In this document: in pieces, positions 10,363 through 25,800 of the stretch | Layout: each line of letters starts with the position of its first letter | Numbering within the stretch: position 1 is the stretch's first letter | Assembly: GCA_016081115.2 (NCBI GenBank) | Contig: CM071925.1 | Span: 12,814,441 to 12,878,440, forward strand | Direction of reading: 5' to 3' | Length of the DNA stretch: 64,000 nucleotides | From: Rehmannia glutinosa | Lineage: Eukaryota > Streptophyta > Magnoliopsida > Lamiales > Orobanchaceae | The notes under the pieces: model-generated | What the model saw: the letters and a program-made list of their open reading frames with translations, nothing else | What the model was told of the DNA's origin: nothing | The model's database searches: none | Position numbers and translations under genes: made by a program

Positions 10363-13300
10363 AATCACAACCATATCCAGGCGGCTTAAGCCATTCATTG
10401 GGCCAAGGCACCTGCCCCTCAAATTTTGACAAAAAGTAGGGGTATTTTACTCCTATCACTTTTTAATTTTAAAATAAAAATAGAAAAATAGAAAAAAGAT
10501 AAGTTATCTTGTGGCATTCTTCTTTTTTCTCGTCTATCTTAACTTTAAATACGAGCTTTGGTCATTGCTTCACGTATTTTTTAAAAAATTTTGTACATTT
10601 TTAAGCTCCACTCATAAACTTTAACTTGAATTTTTGCATTATTCTCTTTGTGTCTCTTTGTTCCTTTTCTTGCATATCGATGTAACCCATTTTGTTATTT
10701 ACTTTTTTAATATTAAGACGGATTGAATTAATACAATGACTTAATCAAAATTTATATTTATTTTAAATTTGATGTATTGTTTTTAATTTTTACATGTGGT
10801 AATGAACAAATTGTCCACTTATACCGTAAAAATGAAAAATAGTCGTATGTTTTGAAAACATATTTTTTCACCATTTGGACACCTGGGCCATACCGCTTTG
10901 TATTCTCCGATGATAAGACGTGGTTATATTTAAGAAAATTGATGGGGTACATTTTTTGGTATCGGGTTATGGACCGGGTTCTAGCGAAAAAAGACAAAGA
11001 AAATTTAAACTAAAAAAATGGCTAAGAAACATGATTAAAACTATTTTTACTGGTGGGGAAGTAACCAAAACCGGACGAACTCTATTATATTAATATTAGT
11101 CAGCCCCCTACCTGCAGAACCCGTCAGCACCCATCATATCCATGCATAAAGTTTTATTGTATGATTAATAAAACATTGACCTATTAAAACGATTTTAAAC
11201 TATCAAAACATGCAGATCGATTTGTATGTACCACGATAGCTTCTCTCATTTTTAGCACAAGTCAACATGAAATACTTATATTCAACTTAGATAAATTAAT
11301 AGGTTGGGCCGTTGAACTGAAAAATTTAGGTAAACATGTCACTTGTAGATTAATTCTGAATTAGATTACTATTACGAGCTCACATGGTTATATTTTCATT
11401 GTTATTTTTCATTTTGTACTCATCAATACATGATTTAGAAAGCGTTAACGATCTTCCCTGTAAAAGTGAAATTATGTTTGGATAATAAATGAAAAAATTA
11501 TTTTTTTCAAAATGTTTATAAGTAATAATATGTTTATTGAATAATTATTTTCTTATAAATTGAGAGGATCAATGAAACGGTTAATCGTTGTTCGAACTTT
11601 ATCAACACCTTGCAAAGGGACAATATCACTTGAGCTAACGAGACTCATGGTATGTTTGTTGAATAGTTTGAGCGAGTTGTAAAGATGAGAGTACATCATA
11701 AAATTATGATAAACCATAATTATTGTTTTATGATAATACTTTTATAATTTTATGTAGATACTAATTCAAAAAAGTTGATAGTATAGTTTCAACATTTAGT
11801 GCTATATCTCCACACTTGAGTGAATCATATTTTAATTTAAAAATAATTATTTTAATGTCGAATTGAAAAAAATGTCCCCGGTGTGATGCAAATTAACCAA
11901 TTAGATGAGCCTGCCCTAGAGAAAGCATGATCCAATATCGCTTATATTATCTTTTATGTAAAATTATAATTACATGTATGAGTCTTTTTCACATAAGGAA
12001 ACATCAGGTTACATAGAATAAAAAATGAATTATTCATAAATAAATAATTAATCTATTATATGATCTGAGTACATATTAATTATCGAGCCATTGCTATATG
12101 CTACATTTGACGGGTATAAAGATGAATCATACCATTTTTTAGCTTTTCATTCGAGTTAATTCCAGTTTCCTTGGCACAAGACATCAAGATCTTGTATGGT
12201 TATGTTTACTTTCCACATGGTCCATTTTCTTACCTTATAGTGTCGAAATTTAATTTTGAGAATTTATTGGTTTTCGTGGTGAAACCGGAATTATGTTTGG
12301 ATGAATAAAATGCGAATGATTTTTATGCAGTTTGTAAATGATATTATGTTTGGTTGAATACTTCAATTATTATTTTCATGTAAAGTTATAATTTACGAGT
12401 TTGAGCTGGCCAATATTTTAACTGGGCATAGATTATACTTTGCAGGATCGTAGAGGTGGGGCCCGAGCCCATTAGATATATAGTTAAAAAATACTAATCT
12501 TTTTGGAAGAAGAGAAGAGTAGAAATTGGGTCCTACATGTATAATTGGATGAAAAAATGAGAATAGTGATTAATAAAGAGATGTTTTTTTATGTGAAATA
12601 AAAATAAAAAAATGATTATCATGTTCATTGGAAAATTTATATACATACATGATTCAATTTTATGAATATTCAAAATTCAAATAGCCTGTTGCAAAACATA
12701 TATAAACAAAAAGACCCAAATTTCAACGAGTAAATATAAGTCTATTCATTGAATTTCTAATTACATGTCCATTCTAAAAGAAGAGCCATTTGGAATAATA
12801 ATTCATTAAAACTAAAAATGAAACAAGCAATTCATAAAAAGTTACGATAATGGTTTGGCGACGCTTATAAGTCACCGAGCTGAGCCTTGACTCGAGGAGG
12901 GAAATCACATTGAATAGATCACACATGGCGATAAAAATATTTTGTTTTTTTGTTTTTAAGCTACCATTAGATTACGACTAACAATAATCAATCGTCGAGC
13001 GGATTTTTCTCAGCTTACAAGTCGCACTACAAAGAAACATATTTTGAATAAGTTTGAAAATAAAGTTGAGAGTGTAAATCACCGAGACGAAAGTACACCA
13101 TTATAAGTTGCATGGCTCTCTTCGCTTAAAAGAGATCATCAAAGCAATATATTTACGATGTAAACAAAGAAAATATCGTATTTTCTCTATTTTTAAGAAC
13201 TTTCTTTTCATTTTGTTTTTCAAAGATATCGTCAGAACTAAAAATCTTTACTTATTCAACCATGCATATATGAATATAAAACAATTATATATTACCAAAA

Positions 13301-13517
13301 GCATCATTATCTATTACATAAACTAGTCATTTACATAAACTAGTATGACTATGTTTTTTTTTTTTTTTTAGTTTGAGAAACAATTAATTAAGTTGGGGAA
13401 AAAGAAAAAATGAAAACCCTATGATTAAATGTTTTGGGCTGCAACAAATACTTATCGGGCCGAGGATGCAAATAGCATAATATCATTTGTGATTTTGTTG
13501 CGTGAATTTTACCCCAC
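10363..13517. other. AT-rich intergenic region upstream of the CHD3 gene
   Basis: Long AT-rich stretch with no gene or RNA I can recognise. Related phrases of the form ATTATGTTTGGATGAATAAA recur at about 11474, 12290 and 12340, suggesting an old dispersed repeat. The proximal 500 bases may contain distal promoter elements of the downstream gene, but none is obvious apart from the TATA box listed separately. Confidence 0.4.
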
Positions 13518-13524
13518 TATAAAT
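13518..13524 (+). promoter_or_regulatory. TATA box of the CHD3 gene
   Basis: TATAAAT at 13518-13524 lies about 30 bases before a pyrimidine-rich leader and about 330 bases before the start codon, across the leader intron. Position and sequence fit a core promoter. Transcription would then start near 13550. Confidence 0.5.
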
Positions 13525-13549
13525 TCAGACTACAGTACACTTTCAGGGC

Positions 13550-13690
13550 GCAGGTGGCCGTTTTCACTGTAAAATCCACCATTCTCTCGCGCTTTACGCT
13601 GTCTCAATTTCCCAATTCTCATCTCTTCGCCGCTTGAATCTCCTTTCCCATTTTTGTTTTAGTGAGAGTTCAGACACAGTGCTTTGACAG
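13550..13690 (+). other. 5' untranslated exon of the CHD3 gene
   Basis: CT-rich leader ending in CAG/GTAACT at 13690/13691. A 152-base intron follows and ends TGCAG at 13842. The start codon lies three bases into the next exon. The 5' limit is estimated from the TATA box. Confidence 0.5.
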
Positions 13691-13845
13691 GTAACTTGAA
13701 ACTCCTTTCTTTTATGGCATGCAGCTCAATTTTACACCCTTTTTAGTCTCATCTGCAGTTTAATCGCAATTCTGTAAGAACTTATTTTGTTTTTTTCTTG
13801 AATTAAAATTTATACGTGTTTGTCTGCATGTTGTTCGTGCAGAAA

Positions 13846-16800
13846 ATGGCAAGTTTGGTTGAGAGGCTGCGGGTTCGATCGGATCGAAGGCCTATTTACA
13901 ACATAGATGAATCTGATGAGGAGTCTGATTTTGTGAAGAAGAAACCTGGGATGGGTCCTTCTTCGGACAAAATTGAGAAAATTGAACGGCCTGATACGGT
14001 AATTTCTCTGCCCCCATTTTTCCGTTCTTCTTCGATGCACAAAATTGTTCTTTTATTTCATTTAGTACATACGCTGTTGTTATATTCCCCTATGTGTGCA
14101 TAAATTGAATAAGGAAGGTTTCGCTCATTTTCTAGATTTTTCACCAATCAATATGAATTTAATGTGCTGCTGTGCCTCATTCTGCCATGATCTGTTGTTG
14201 TTGTTGTTATTGCTGCAATCCGGTTTTTAATTTGGGGCACCATCTGTATTTGTTGTTGATGGCGGTGGAAGTTAAAAAATTATAAATGCTTTTCTGTTTT
14301 TGGAAAAATGTTTTTATTTATTAAAAAGTAATTTTGGAAGAGAGAGAGAATGCTGATTTATAATCGAAAGATTTCTACTGTTCAGTGTTCGTCATGCCAA
14401 AATAATTTTATTGCCCAAAAAATCACAAAGTTACTTTTTATTTAATGACTTCCTTATTCTGAGTAACACGTCGTGTTTTCATGTTTTAGGTTGAGCCTTG
14501 AGGAGTCGCACAAAATAAATACTATATAATTACAGTAAACATTATTAATTGGAGTCGTGGATCGAACTCTATGAGAGTAGCATGCATGCACCTAAATCTT
14601 TTTACTAATTTTAGGAGATATCAGGAAAGAGATAATTTCAATAATGAGTAATTAGTCTTGGGATGCTGTTTCAAGTGTTTCATCTCTCTCTCTCCCTCTC
14701 TCTGCATACACACACATATAGGTGTAATGATGACTTGTCCTGCTAGTACCGTGCACGTGGCATATGTGCAGTCACTTCCTGTTTCTTCCGAAGATATTGG
14801 CTGTGAGGCTGTAGGTTCTAACTATATTTTTATCTATCACATTAATGACAAGAAAGGGACAATTCAAACAAGCCTTGCATTTTACCTTATCGTTCAATAA
14901 AATATGTAACCAAGAGAAAGTAACAGAGTGAACAAAGGTCCTTCATAAAATCAGATAACAGTCTTTATGTGGCAGGTAGATTTTGAATACTTATGGCAAA
15001 AAAAAAGATAACAAGGAGATTTTTTGATGTTTACCAGAAATACAAGCGTTATTGATAACTGGGAAACACATTTTATTATGCAATATCTGGGTCAATTACT
15101 GAAATTACAAGATTTTAGTGTGGGGAAAACTATGGATTTTTGCACAATTTGGGATTGTATCTCTCAATATTTTGAAACATGGATGCATACTATATATGAT
15201 TTGCTGCCTTTTAGATTTAAAGGGTTCTATAAATAACTTGTTTTGACTTATATATGTTATTTCAAGTAACTTCATCATATTCTTACCAGAAGGAAGGTTC
15301 ATGCCAAGCTTGTGGAAAAGATGACAATCTTTTGAGCTGCGAAACATGTACTTATGCTTACCATCCGAAGTGCTTGCTGCCAGTGCTGAGAGGTCCTCAT
15401 CCTAGTAACTGGAAATGTCCTGAATGCGTATGTCTTACATACTCTTAGTTAATGACTAATTATGGAAATCTGAGGTTTGAGTTACCCCATCTTGATATGA
15501 TGATGTGCTTTATAGGTTGGACACCTCAATGAGCTTGAAAAAATACTCGACTGTGAGATGCGTCCAAGTGCTGTGAATGATAGTGATGCACCTAAGTTGG
15601 GATCAAATCAAGCTTTCATGAAACATTATTTAGTAAAGTGGAAAGGATTGTCCTACCTCCACTGCGCATGGTAGTTTTCTTTATTCTGATCTTTCTTAAC
15701 TGTTTTGTTTTTTTCTTGATCGGTTTTCTTAACTGTTTTGTTCATAACGTGGTTCGTTGCCAATTGAAGACATCATCTAAGTGACGGTATCCCTCTATTC
15801 AATTGTTCCACCTTTGGCAGTTTCAAGCTGTCAATTATTTGGAGAAAGCCAATATGTTAATTTCTTAACTTTCCTTTGTTACAGAAGATTACATACTTTA
15901 TTTTTCTTCAAGCGTCTTTGCGTCTATAATATGGTGAATGGCATCTGATGTCATTTACATGTCAAAAGAAGATGTATAGATATATACTACAATAATTTAG
16001 CAGGAGTATTGTTTGCAGTTTGTTTTGACAAGTTCAGTATTTCTTCTCACATTCTGTATCTTATTTTGCTGCTTTTCCTGTATATTGTTTCAGGGTGCCT
16101 GAGACTGAATTTGTTAAGGCATACAAGTCAAACCCTCGTTTAAGAACAAAAGTCAACAACTTCCACAAACAAGCTTCTTCATCAAATAACACCGACGACG
16201 AATATGTTCCTATCAGACCAGATTGGACCACCGTGGATCGGATTATTGCTTGCAGGTTTCACCAATACTTTGAACCCATTGAATGCTTAACTGTTTCAAT
16301 TCTGACGCAACTTTTTACAGTTTTAATTCTGAGATTATTAGCTCATACAACTCTTTGTAAATGATGGCTATTATCGACATGTTTTGTTACTCAACAAAAT
16401 CTCAAACACCAACAGAATTTCAATATTTAACTGGTAATAGAGATACATAATTTTTGTTCAGGATGCTTCATTGAATTTATGATCATACGCTTTTAATTTA
16501 TGAAGCGAGCTGTAAACTGTGCTGCCCAACTTAGATTTTAGAAGGTTGGGTCTTGAATGGATCCTTGCCTTTTGAGTCAATGTGGGCTGATACTTTGGTA
16601 ACATGTAGCCGCCATTTAAGATTTAAATTATATGGTGAGTTAGAAGCTGAACTCTGCTAAGTTATGGTTGGTGCATGTTTGACAGTCGAGTGTGGTTCTG
16701 TCGAAATAAGTTATGTACAGGGATTGGAATGCACCATCTATTTATGTTCTCATTCAACTTTCAGGACCTAGTTCTTCCCCATTAGTATTTTGTGGGTGCT

Positions 16801-19800
16801 ATCATTTATAGGACAGTTGAAGTTGGTTAAGAAAAGCGAACTTGGTTGAGTAACTATAGGCAGTTTTTCACGAACACGACAGTTTCCTTGTTTTCTGTTG
16901 AAGCCACTGCCCACTGCAAAAGAAAAAAAGAAATCAATTTTTTATCTGAGTTTGACAGGTTTAGTTAAATGTTTGATCCATCTGTAGTTAAACTGTTTTA
17001 GTTGTTTATTTCTATTTTCTAATTCCATGTGCTGTCAAATTATTCTGAATGCCAGGGAAGTAGAAGAAGGAAAAGAATATTTTGTGAAATGGAACGAGCT
17101 TTCATATGATGAATGCTCTTGGGAGTTGGAATCAAGCATTTCATCCTTTCACAAGGAAATTGAAAAGTTCAATAGAATTTGTTCTCAACATGACAGAATA
17201 TCTGCAGCAAAACAAAAGAGACACCTTCGTGATGCCATGGAATTAAAGAAGAAACAGAAAGAATTTCAACAGTATGAGAGCAGTCCTGAGTTTCTATCCG
17301 GAGGTGCAGAATGCTCTTTATTAAGATATATATTCAGTGGATATTTTATCATAATCAATCTCTTATTTGACTCCGTTATTATCTAAATAAAATCAAGGTT
17401 CATTGCATCCATATCAGCTTGAAGGGTTGAATTTCTTCGTTTGCATGGTCCAAACAGACGCATGTGATACTTGCAGATGAGATGGGACTTGGTAGGCTAT
17501 GCTTGCCTTTCAGTTTTACTTTCTTTCATTCTTTTTCTTTCTCTTCCATTCTTTATGCAACAGAATTCTGCACATGCCATTTCTTATAAATGTTCACGAT
17601 TGCAGGCAAAACAATACAGAGTATTGCCTTTTTAGCATCTCTTTTTGAGGAGAATATATATCCTCATCTTGTGGTTGCTCCTCTTTCAACATTGAGGAAC
17701 TGGGAACGTGAATTCGCCACATGGGCTCCTCATATGAATGTTGTAAGTATGCATTATATTTCAGGTTGGGTAAGATTAGCTTGTCAATAAGCGTAATGCT
17801 AAGGATGCATCAGATTGGCTTGTAATTGTACTTGATTAAGAGTCAACTCCTGCAGGTGATGTATGCTGGAACTGCCCAGGCACGCGGCGTCATCAGAGAA
17901 TATGAATTCTACTATCCCAAAAGTCAAAAGAAGAGCAAGAAAAAGAAATCTGGTCAAGCTGTCAGCGAAAGCAAACAAGATAGAATAAAATTTGATGTCC
18001 TTTTGACATCTTATGAAATGATCAACATGGATTCATCATCACTGAAATCCATAAAGTGGGAGTGCCTGGTGAACTGACATCCCTTAAATTGCCGACTTGT
18101 TTGAATCCATTTTATACTTGCTCCTAAATTTTGCTTAACAACTCTGTGTAGATTGTTGATGAAGGGCATCGTCTAAAAATAAGGATTCGAAACTATTTTC
18201 TTCGTTGACGCAGTACTCTAGCAGCCATCGTGTCCTCTTGACTGGAACTCCTCTTCAGGTATGTTGATTGATCCCTTTATGATCTGTGCAGGAGCTTTAC
18301 TCTTTTGTTGTTTGTGCACCTGACTTAGATACTTCTGTAAGGAAAGAAAACATGTTTTTATTGCTTGATATGCCTACTTTACAAATCTCTGAACTTTGTG
18401 CTTGGTGGAATATGCACATAAACAAGCGCAACTGATAATGCTTCTCTTTTGGCCTATGCTTTGTAGAATTTCAGCTTAAACTGTTAGGTACTTGATATTA
18501 TTAGAAAACCTTCTTTCGGTTTGGATTAGTCACTTTAGGCAGGCGTTATGTGTTCTCAATGAATTTTCTCCTAGAGTGCCTGTGATGTTTCTAGCTGAGC
18601 TGCGACTTCAATTAAATTGAAAATGAATGATGGATGATTGTTGTCACTCGGTAGCAATTCACGTAATGGTCTATATCGTTTCTTTCGAGCTAGTTCAAAC
18701 GAGTGATTTCACACATCAGTCTGTAGCGACAAGACAAATGTAAACAACTGCACTTCTAATATTTCTTATACATACTTGAGCAGTTAAATTTTCTTTGACA
18801 TTATAACTGGTTAGAATCCTCATTTTCTTTGATGCGCCAGTTTTACTACTGCATTAGAGCCCTCAAAACTCCAACTGCAAATTTTTGATTACTATTTTGG
18901 TTTGCTCAATGAAGTTAATGATCATTTGAGTTCCCAATCCATGGAAGAACGTTTTCCTTCTGTCTATTTTCAGAACAATTCTAGATAATCTCTTGAACCA
19001 CACAATTGATTAATTAAAGCTTTTTTTCGCCTTTTATTTTTTTTGTTATTGTTATGTAATATAATGATTGTTGGATTCATGCATTGCAGAACAACTTGAC
19101 GAACTTTTCATGCTTATGCATTTCCTTGATGCTGGGAAGGTTAGTGACTTGCATCTTAAGCTTAATCATGTGTATCATTCTTGATAATAATGACATGATT
19201 ATCCATGCCATGACATGTTTTCACACACACACACACATATTTATTTATTCGTCTTTTCAGTTTGGAAGTTTAGAGGATTTCCAGGAGGAGTTCAAGGATA
19301 TCAATCAAGAGGAACAAATTTCTAGGCTTCATACGATGTTGGCCCATCTCCTGAGAAGTATGAACTGAAATTCATTGTGTGCCTTTTGAGTTTGTAGTTC
19401 TGTCTTTTGCCTTCTCTTCCTAAGATGTTAATTGTACAACTGCCTTAAAATGCAGCTGCTATGCCTGGAGAAAAAAAATTATCATGTAGTTGCCTAGATG
19501 CATTTGTACAATTAGTGAATTTGCTAGCACCTTAAGAGAAATATGAACCAATGTGTTGATGCGTGCTATATACCATTATTTGATGAACCTCTCAGAAATC
19601 CCACGACAGACAAATAATGCAACTTTTACATGCAATCAAGCCTTCTGTATGGGTGATTTCATATTTGGCCTCGTTCCAGAATCTCCACTTTTATTATTTT
19701 TGGCTATTGGTCTATCATGTTTCCATTTTTATTGACAACTTTGCATATTTTAATAAGCATGTGGTTTATTGTGGAGGATATTTCAAGATTCCATCTTTGC

Positions 19801-22800
19801 TTCACTTTTTATTTGCTTTTTTGAGACTTTTTCTTTGCTAAGAAAGCTGGATTTATGCAGATCTGTGATACCCCATTTTTACTCGAGCCTCGAGGCTTTA
19901 GAAGTTCCTTTAGTATTATCTAATTATCCATCATATCATGTGTTGTAACCATTTCACTGTAAATAATTATTCACTTTGAATTGCAGGAGTGAAGAAAGAT
20001 GTCATGAAAGAGCTACCTCCCAAAAAGGAACTCATTCTGCGTGTCGGTCGTGTGAGTAGCAAGCAGAAGGAATATTACAAAGCTATACTCACCCGTAATT
20101 ATCAGATACTCACTCGCAAGGGTGGTGCCCAGGTGAATGGACACTTGCCATGTTATATGCAACTTCTCATTATACCATTCTTCATTGTCATCAACTTACT
20201 GTGCGAGGACAACCTACTTTAACTCTTTCTATTGCTAGATTTCTCTCATAAATGTGGTGATGGAACTGCGCAAACTCTGTTGTCATGCATTTATGCTGGA
20301 AGGCGTTGAACCAGAAGATACTAATGAATTTCACAAGTAATATATGCATTTTACTCTGATTTGCTCTTACCTTTTTGTTGGTTGGAATGAAATATGGATT
20401 TGCTATCTGCATTTACAGAATAATAACTGGTGTGCATGTTATATCTTTTATTTTTTGAGTACCTTGCTCGTTTTTGTACAAAGTGTTCTTTGAATTCACA
20501 GCCTTGGTGTTATTTGATGTTCAATCATATAGTTTTTGGTTTTATTTAGGTGGAGATTTCTAACAGTTCTTTTGCTCACAATGATATTTATCTCAGGCAA
20601 CTGTTGGAAACTTCTGGAAAATTACAACTTTTGGACAAGATGATGGTCAAACTTAAAGAGCAGGGCCACAGAGTTCTGATATATTCTCAATTTCAGCATA
20701 TGTTGGATTTATTAGAAGATTACTGTAACTATAGGGTATGAATGCGTCACTGAATTTATTTTGTTTACTTGATATGCCAGAAAAGGTGAATGAGAATTGA
20801 ATTGATGCTCTTGTATAATTTCAGAAATGGCATCATGAAAGGATTGATGGAAAAGTTGGTGGAGCAGAAAGGCAAATTCGAATAGATAGGTTCAATGCAA
20901 AGAATTCATCGAGATTTTGTTTTTTGTTATCAACTAGAGCTGGGGGTATAGGAATAAACCTTGCTACTGCTGATACCGTAATCATATATGACAGGTAATG
21001 CTTATATTTTAGTGTTTAATTGTATTATCTCCATATTGTAGCATGATTTTTAGTTTTGCATTGTGTATCTGCTCTGTTTTGTATGTTGAATGTGGTTGCT
21101 ATGACTATTCCAAACGATGTTGTGAGGTAAAAATGCATGTTATAGAGTGGTATGATGATGGACATATTTGCTTTAGGTGGTGCTCATCTTATGTTGTTAG
21201 TAAGGCAATTAATTCAGTTAGAATAAGTTGAACTTATAGTGTGATCATCGTTATGTGAAATCCAAACTTTAAGATGTCTTTGAGAAATCTATTAAACCTG
21301 GTGGTGATTGTTTTAATCCATAAAGGGACTTATTCAACTTCGTATATTTCCCTTCAGTCTAAAGTTGAAAGGAAAAGAAGAAAAGATAACTGTAAGAATC
21401 TTCATATGTTCCTCTTTAGTTGGAGTCCATGAATTTCACATCTAATTGCTGTGAACTCAACCTGAGTGAGGTGCACAAGAGATAAGTGCTCTTATCTTTG
21501 TTTGCACTGGGAGACATGCTCATGTGAGCATTATTCACAACAGGAGTAAATGTCTGTTGATAATATGTTCCATAAGCTTGTGTAACGTCCTTCCTTAGCA
21601 GCCACTCTGCAGCTTATGTTTTTCCACTGCTTTATTGTGATTCCTTGATTTTAATCACTCGTTTGGCCCCAATGGCTGTCTTTCAGCTGGGGGAGATACC
21701 AATGACCAAGTTTTATTTTTGTATAAAGCTGTCATCTGTATAGCATTTCCTTTTTTCGGCTTTGGTTTTTCGGTTACTTTCTACCGACCTTATGAAATAG
21801 TTAAAGAAGTTTGGAGTCATAAGAAACAAACTTAACAATAGGAAGTTGGGTCTGGACACCTTTACTAAGAGCACTATGAAGATTTGAGTCATCGGTTGTA
21901 TAACCATCAATCCTGGTGGCATTTGAAAGTCTGCTTCTTATATGCCTAAATACTTCAACAAGTTATCCCTGTTTATGACTACCATCCTGTTCTTTACCAC
22001 TTTACTCACTAACCTTCCTTTTTCCTCCCTCACATCGTATGTTTGTCTAATTGTCTCCAGACCAGCCTTTTGTTTTGCTTCCCATCCATTTGAATTGAAT
22101 AATTTCGAGAATTGTTAATTGAAATAAGGGTTTGTTTTAAAGTTCTCTCTTCTAGTACATTGGATCCCCTGAGAGATGGATGGCTAAGAATTGTAACTAA
22201 GATAGCTACAATTATTAATTTGACATCATCATATGATTTGGCGATTCAGTATCAGTATGCTGATGTGAGCAGCATGCTGGAGTGTGGAGGTGGGCATTAT
22301 AAAATAATCTTAATATTGCAATCTGGGTTCCAACACAAAACTGAGACAATTGAAGATGTGAACTTTGGATGAGATAGGGGAAGAAGAAATGAAGAAAAAG
22401 AACTATGTGGCATTGTGCCTTATAATGTTTCACAACCCTAAAGAATTTCTATACACTATCGTAATGGTAATTATAACTGTGCCCTTATTATAAATTAGTA
22501 TCGAATATACCCAGAGAAATGGTTGATAGAAGATGTACGTTTAGGTCCTACAGTGCAGCACATATATTTGGACATTGATTAAGCTTTCTGTCTGTTTGAC
22601 ATTTGATCTTTTCTGTCCCACATCACCCGTTTGAATGTTTCTTTACTTTAAGTTTGAATTTTTCTTTTGTAGCTATTTGAAGTACCAAACCCAAATATAG
22701 GTGTTAGCGGCGATATTGTGCTTGCTTGAATGCAATATTTTTTCTTCCAAATTGCAGTGCCTTGATATCATGTATATCACGGATAATGATCTCTTATTGC

Positions 22801-25800
22801 CCTCCTAATGTAACAGATAATTTGGATTGAGACTGCCTAATTTCTGTATTACACTTCTCGGTTTCTTTTCTTGTGAAAAAAATTGGTACTTGATGATATG
22901 TTTCTTTACTGCTCTATGCCATAGGATAATTTCTTATCTGACCTGTGTTAACGTGAATGAATATCTTTAAGCATATTCGAATAATTTGGTGTATAAACTA
23001 AGAAGAATGGCAACCTGGTGATGCATGTCGATTCACAATGCTTTTGCGTATGTCACATGAAGGACTTCACCGAAAAGTTAGAACCTTTGGTATAAAGATT
23101 ATTTGTCAGTTGTTGGTTAAAATTGGGTTGGAATTATGAACGCATTTGGGTGCTATCCTTGATTGATGAAAATGTTTAAGATCCTTGGTTTATATGTTCA
23201 TAATTACTTGCAAAAGAGAGTTCACAAGTGCGCTCAATTATTATACTTTTGCATCATTTTTATAAGTTGTGAGGAGGTTGGAAAGACTTAGGAACTGAGA
23301 TTTCTAACTACTGATAATTTATAGTTTCTGTTTTGGGATGTCTACACTTCTCTCTGGCAATCCACATCTATCATATATGTTCTTCAGTTAATCATGTCTC
23401 TTGCTGGTGCATTTTGATAATCTGTTTTAGTATCTAGTAATTGAGACCATTCCAAAATTTGCAGCGATTGGAATCCTCATGCAGATCTTCAGGCAATGGC
23501 AAGGGCTCATCGCCTTGGCCAAACCAGTAAGGTTGTACTCATTGTAGATCATGCCATGGAATATTCTTCATGCTCGTTGCTTGTCTTATCCATGAATAAC
23601 TCCTCTCCATATGCAGGTAATGATTTACAGACTTATAACACGGGGAACCATTGAAGAAAGGATGATGGAGATGACTAAAAAGAAAATGATTTTGGAGCAT
23701 CTAGTTGTTGGAAAGCTCAAAACACAAAACATTAATCAGGTAAAAATATTTTAGCCCATGACTATGTATGTATCATCAACAGTTACAATAAAGAATTGAA
23801 AATTAGATTTAAGTGGGATGGTTAACGTAATTGGAAGAATTTATTGCTATTGAGTTCTTTCAATTATTCAGAATTATGGGAGCATGCAACAGCAAAGCTT
23901 ATATTGATTATTGTGTCTGAAAAGACCTAGTGAGTAATATGTTATGTCAACTTCATGGTAAGCATCTTCCTATAGTGATTGAGTGGAAACGTGGATTCTT
24001 GATATCCTTGAGCATATTAACGGATATGAGAAAGTAATTGATTTTATTAGCTATTTGCAGATATATTATACATTTCTGAATGCAAAACCTTTTTGTCTGT
24101 AATTATAATTGGCTATTATCCTTTTACTTTTATATTTTACATTTTATATTTCTTCAAAAATTTAGGTAAAATTTGTTCCATTGGTGATGTAATCGCACTC
24201 GTTTCATTTTTCAAAACTTGTATATTGATAGTCATCATAGCAGTCCAAGATTCTAATAGATACACTCCACAATTATTATGCACCCACTGCAATGAAAAAC
24301 TGAGACTTGCTCAATATGACATGCTGAAGAAGGCTACTGCATAGATGTTTATAGATGGATAACTAGTGTTATGTTGCTTTCCATCACAAGGACATAAATG
24401 GATTTGATTTTTTCTTGTATTTCTATAGCATGAACATAGATAGGATTTGTTCCTCATTTACTAAGATGATCTCTGGAGATGATTTAAGGATTGTCATGGG
24501 GATCTATGACCTGAATTTGTTCCCTTGACTTGGCGCATTACTTGTATCCATTTTATAATAGATAAAATTTAAAGGTAATATGGGCGTTTACAGGAAATTG
24601 CATTAGAAAGATACTGTTTCAATTCTTCTCCACATCCTCTCCCTATTTATACCCATCCTCCTTTATCCTCCTTTTGTGGTCATTCAGAAATACATTGCAT
24701 ATCATCAAAAGGAATAGGGTTAATTACAAACAGTACCCCTGAGATTTGAGGGACTGCGGTAAAACTAAAAGAATGTGTAAAGTCGATAATGCCCTTGATG
24801 GATTTCCATAAAAAATAAAAATAAAAATTGACGGAGAAAAGAAGTGGACGGACAAAATTGGGGGGGAATTTGTAAGATTTTGTGGAGGGTTTTTTATGCT
24901 ATGTAATTTGAGAAAACTTGTGAACAGTACTGTAGGGGCATTTTTGGATTTTCAGGTCGATTTTTAGATGACACTAACAAATTCTGTTAGGTCAACTAAC
25001 GGCTGGGTAAAATGTTGGACATAATCAAGCCTCAGGGGTATTTTTTGTAATTTTGAGCTGGTTTTTTGTGGAGATGTCAACTGTAAGAGACGTGATGTTT
25101 CAACATTCTTTTGTATGGCTTTTATCATTTCTTATCCTGCACTCGGTGTGCATGAATTTTGTTTTCACCTTAGAGGCTTAGACGTTAATGATATTTTCTC
25201 CGTCCGTTAAGAGATGTTGATTTGTCATAGTTAATATTGATGAGACTATGTAACATTTACTTCACACTTGAACCTGGAGATGTCCAATGCACGGTGCTTG
25301 TAGAATTTATACTTTAAATGATAGGATGAGGAAGGAAAAAGACCAGTGAAATTAGAAGAGTAAGATTAGCAAAGTACTAAATTATAGTAGAAATTTAAAA
25401 TTTATGTCCATGAACAAAATTATAATATTCACATAGTGTATTTAAAAAAAAATATTTAAAGGAGGAATAGTTGGATAAATGAAGGTTAGCGTTAACACTT
25501 TCGAAAACGATTAGTATATATTTATTGAGCAATAAGTTGAAGTCAGAATATTATAAAAACAAAATCTTGTGAATTTAAACAAAATTGATATTACTCAGTT
25601 TTATAAAAATAAAATCTAATAAATGCCATTCAAAGTGGAGGGTTCTGGTAAAAGTCTTTATTAGTATTATCATTATTAGATTTGGTAAAGAGATTTCTGT
25701 CTTCACATAATCCCATTTGCCAAACAAATTTTTTTCCCTTCAAAGAGATCACATTCATTTTAGGACCACTTTTACCTGTTTACATCCTTTCTGTAGATTT

